From Chitinophagaceae bacterium (GTDB lineage: Bacteria; Bacteroidota; Bacteroidia; Chitinophagales; Chitinophagaceae): 64,000 nucleotides of DNA. The position numbers were made by a program, and so were the translations under genes. Shown here in pieces: positions 63,870 to 64,000 of this stretch. The stretch spans positions 186,001 to 250,000 of the forward strand of contig JAHBTR010000003.1 in NCBI GenBank assembly GCA_019638475.1, written 5' to 3'. Numbering within the stretch: position 1 is the stretch's first letter; every line of letters starts with the position of its first letter. The notes below the pieces were generated by a model, which worked only from the letters and a program-made list of their open reading frames with translations, was not told the origin of the DNA and searched no databases.

Positions 63870-64000
63870 TTACAATCTTGCATCTACCATATCTCTATTA
63901 AAAAATGCTTTTGTATCAAAGATTACAGCATTTGGGTCGGTTATTTTTTTTATATCTATATCGAAAAACTCATTGTGAGATACTGCTAATATTAATGCAT
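63870..64000 (-). CDS. 3' end of a nucleotide-sugar dehydrogenase (WbpA/WecC type), partial
   Basis: The last 43 codons of a gene that continues beyond the window edge. The reading frame ends at the TAA 63870-63872 with ALILAVSHNEFFDIDI, then VIFDTKAFFNRDMVDARL. This matches the C-terminus of UDP-N-acetylglucosamine/mannosamine 6-dehydrogenases, which oxidise a UDP-HexNAc to the uronic acid. A HexNAc-uronate product would fit WbpG-type amidation. The gap between it and the exporter is 175 bases without a visible feature. Confidence 0.75.
   Translation of the reverse strand, partial: ALILAVSHNEFFDIDIKKITDPNAVIFDTKAFFNRDMVDARL

Noticed and set aside
1..64000. CRISPR arrays, prophage, transposase or integrase genes
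   Set aside because: No regularly spaced repeats, phage structural genes or recombinase motifs were seen on either strand.

Overview
The window is AT-rich chromosomal DNA from a member of the Bacteroidota, probably of the Chitinophagales/Sphingobacteriales type. The evidence is a PorT-family protein directly after ubiE/menG, a long SLBB-type polysaccharide export protein, a DUF4292 lipoprotein, CtlX, a transketolase split into two genes, and several promoters matching the Bacteroidota pattern TTG-N18/19-TAnnTTTG. No rRNA, tRNA, CRISPR array or insertion sequence was recognised.

Layout. (1) 1-12.3 kb holds housekeeping genes (uppP, mutL, rpoN, an M3 peptidase, sucD) interrupted by two small restriction-modification (R-M) modules. 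One is at 3.5-4.9 kb: an unrecognised protein plus an amino-methyltransferase. The other is at 7.8-9.3 kb: a close homologue of R.HinP1I plus an SPPY-type methyltransferase. (2) 12.3-16.0 kb holds a third R-M system. Its modification subunit carries an N-terminal PD-(D/E)XK nuclease domain, and it is followed by a specificity subunit in the -1 frame. The junction is a run of eight T directly at the stop codon. An 8-copy heptanucleotide repeat lies beside this locus. (3) 16-32.4 kb is ordinary metabolism and envelope: a YjjG-like HAD phosphatase, rsgA, asnA, a gamma-carbonic-anhydrase-like protein, comB, rlpA, ubiE-porT, rny, two guanidino-modifying enzymes and an ABC exporter. It also contains a decayed HExxH protein gene at 24.4-25.1 kb. 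(4) 32.5-44.4 kb mixes sugar and envelope genes (FkbM methyltransferase, GT9, GT25, a WecA-like transferase, a PAP2 phosphatase, an EnvC-like protein) with split transketolase, accA and dut. (5) 43.7-64 kb is a large surface-polysaccharide locus: two initiating sugar-phosphate transferases, a Wzi-like protein, glycosyltransferases, an exosortase-family protein with a small membrane partner, Wzy, Wzx, two N-acetyl-sugar amidotransferases with HisH/HisF, PseB, a Wzz-like co-polymerase, the SLBB exporter and the 3' end of a nucleotide-sugar dehydrogenase.

How the genes fit together. The minus-strand genes from 64.0 to 50.0 kb form one tightly packed operon with many 4-nt ATGA overlaps. Its sugar-modifying part (amidotransferase-HisH-HisF-amidotransferase) should convert an N-acetyl group to an acetamidino group using ammonia from the HisH glutaminase. 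HisF lacks the cyclase residue D11, which suits a pure ammonia-channel role. PseB begins the pseudaminic-acid pathway, but the next gene is a 105-codon in-frame chimera of the start of PseC and the end of PseF. This looks like a deletion scar.

The most interesting items are the probable phase-variable or frameshifted nuclease-methyltransferase/specificity junction at 13.94 kb, the HinP1I-like nuclease paired with a predicted m4C methyltransferase, the pseC/pseF scar, the exosortase pair with no visible substrate, and the twin amidotransferases around a cyclase-dead HisF.
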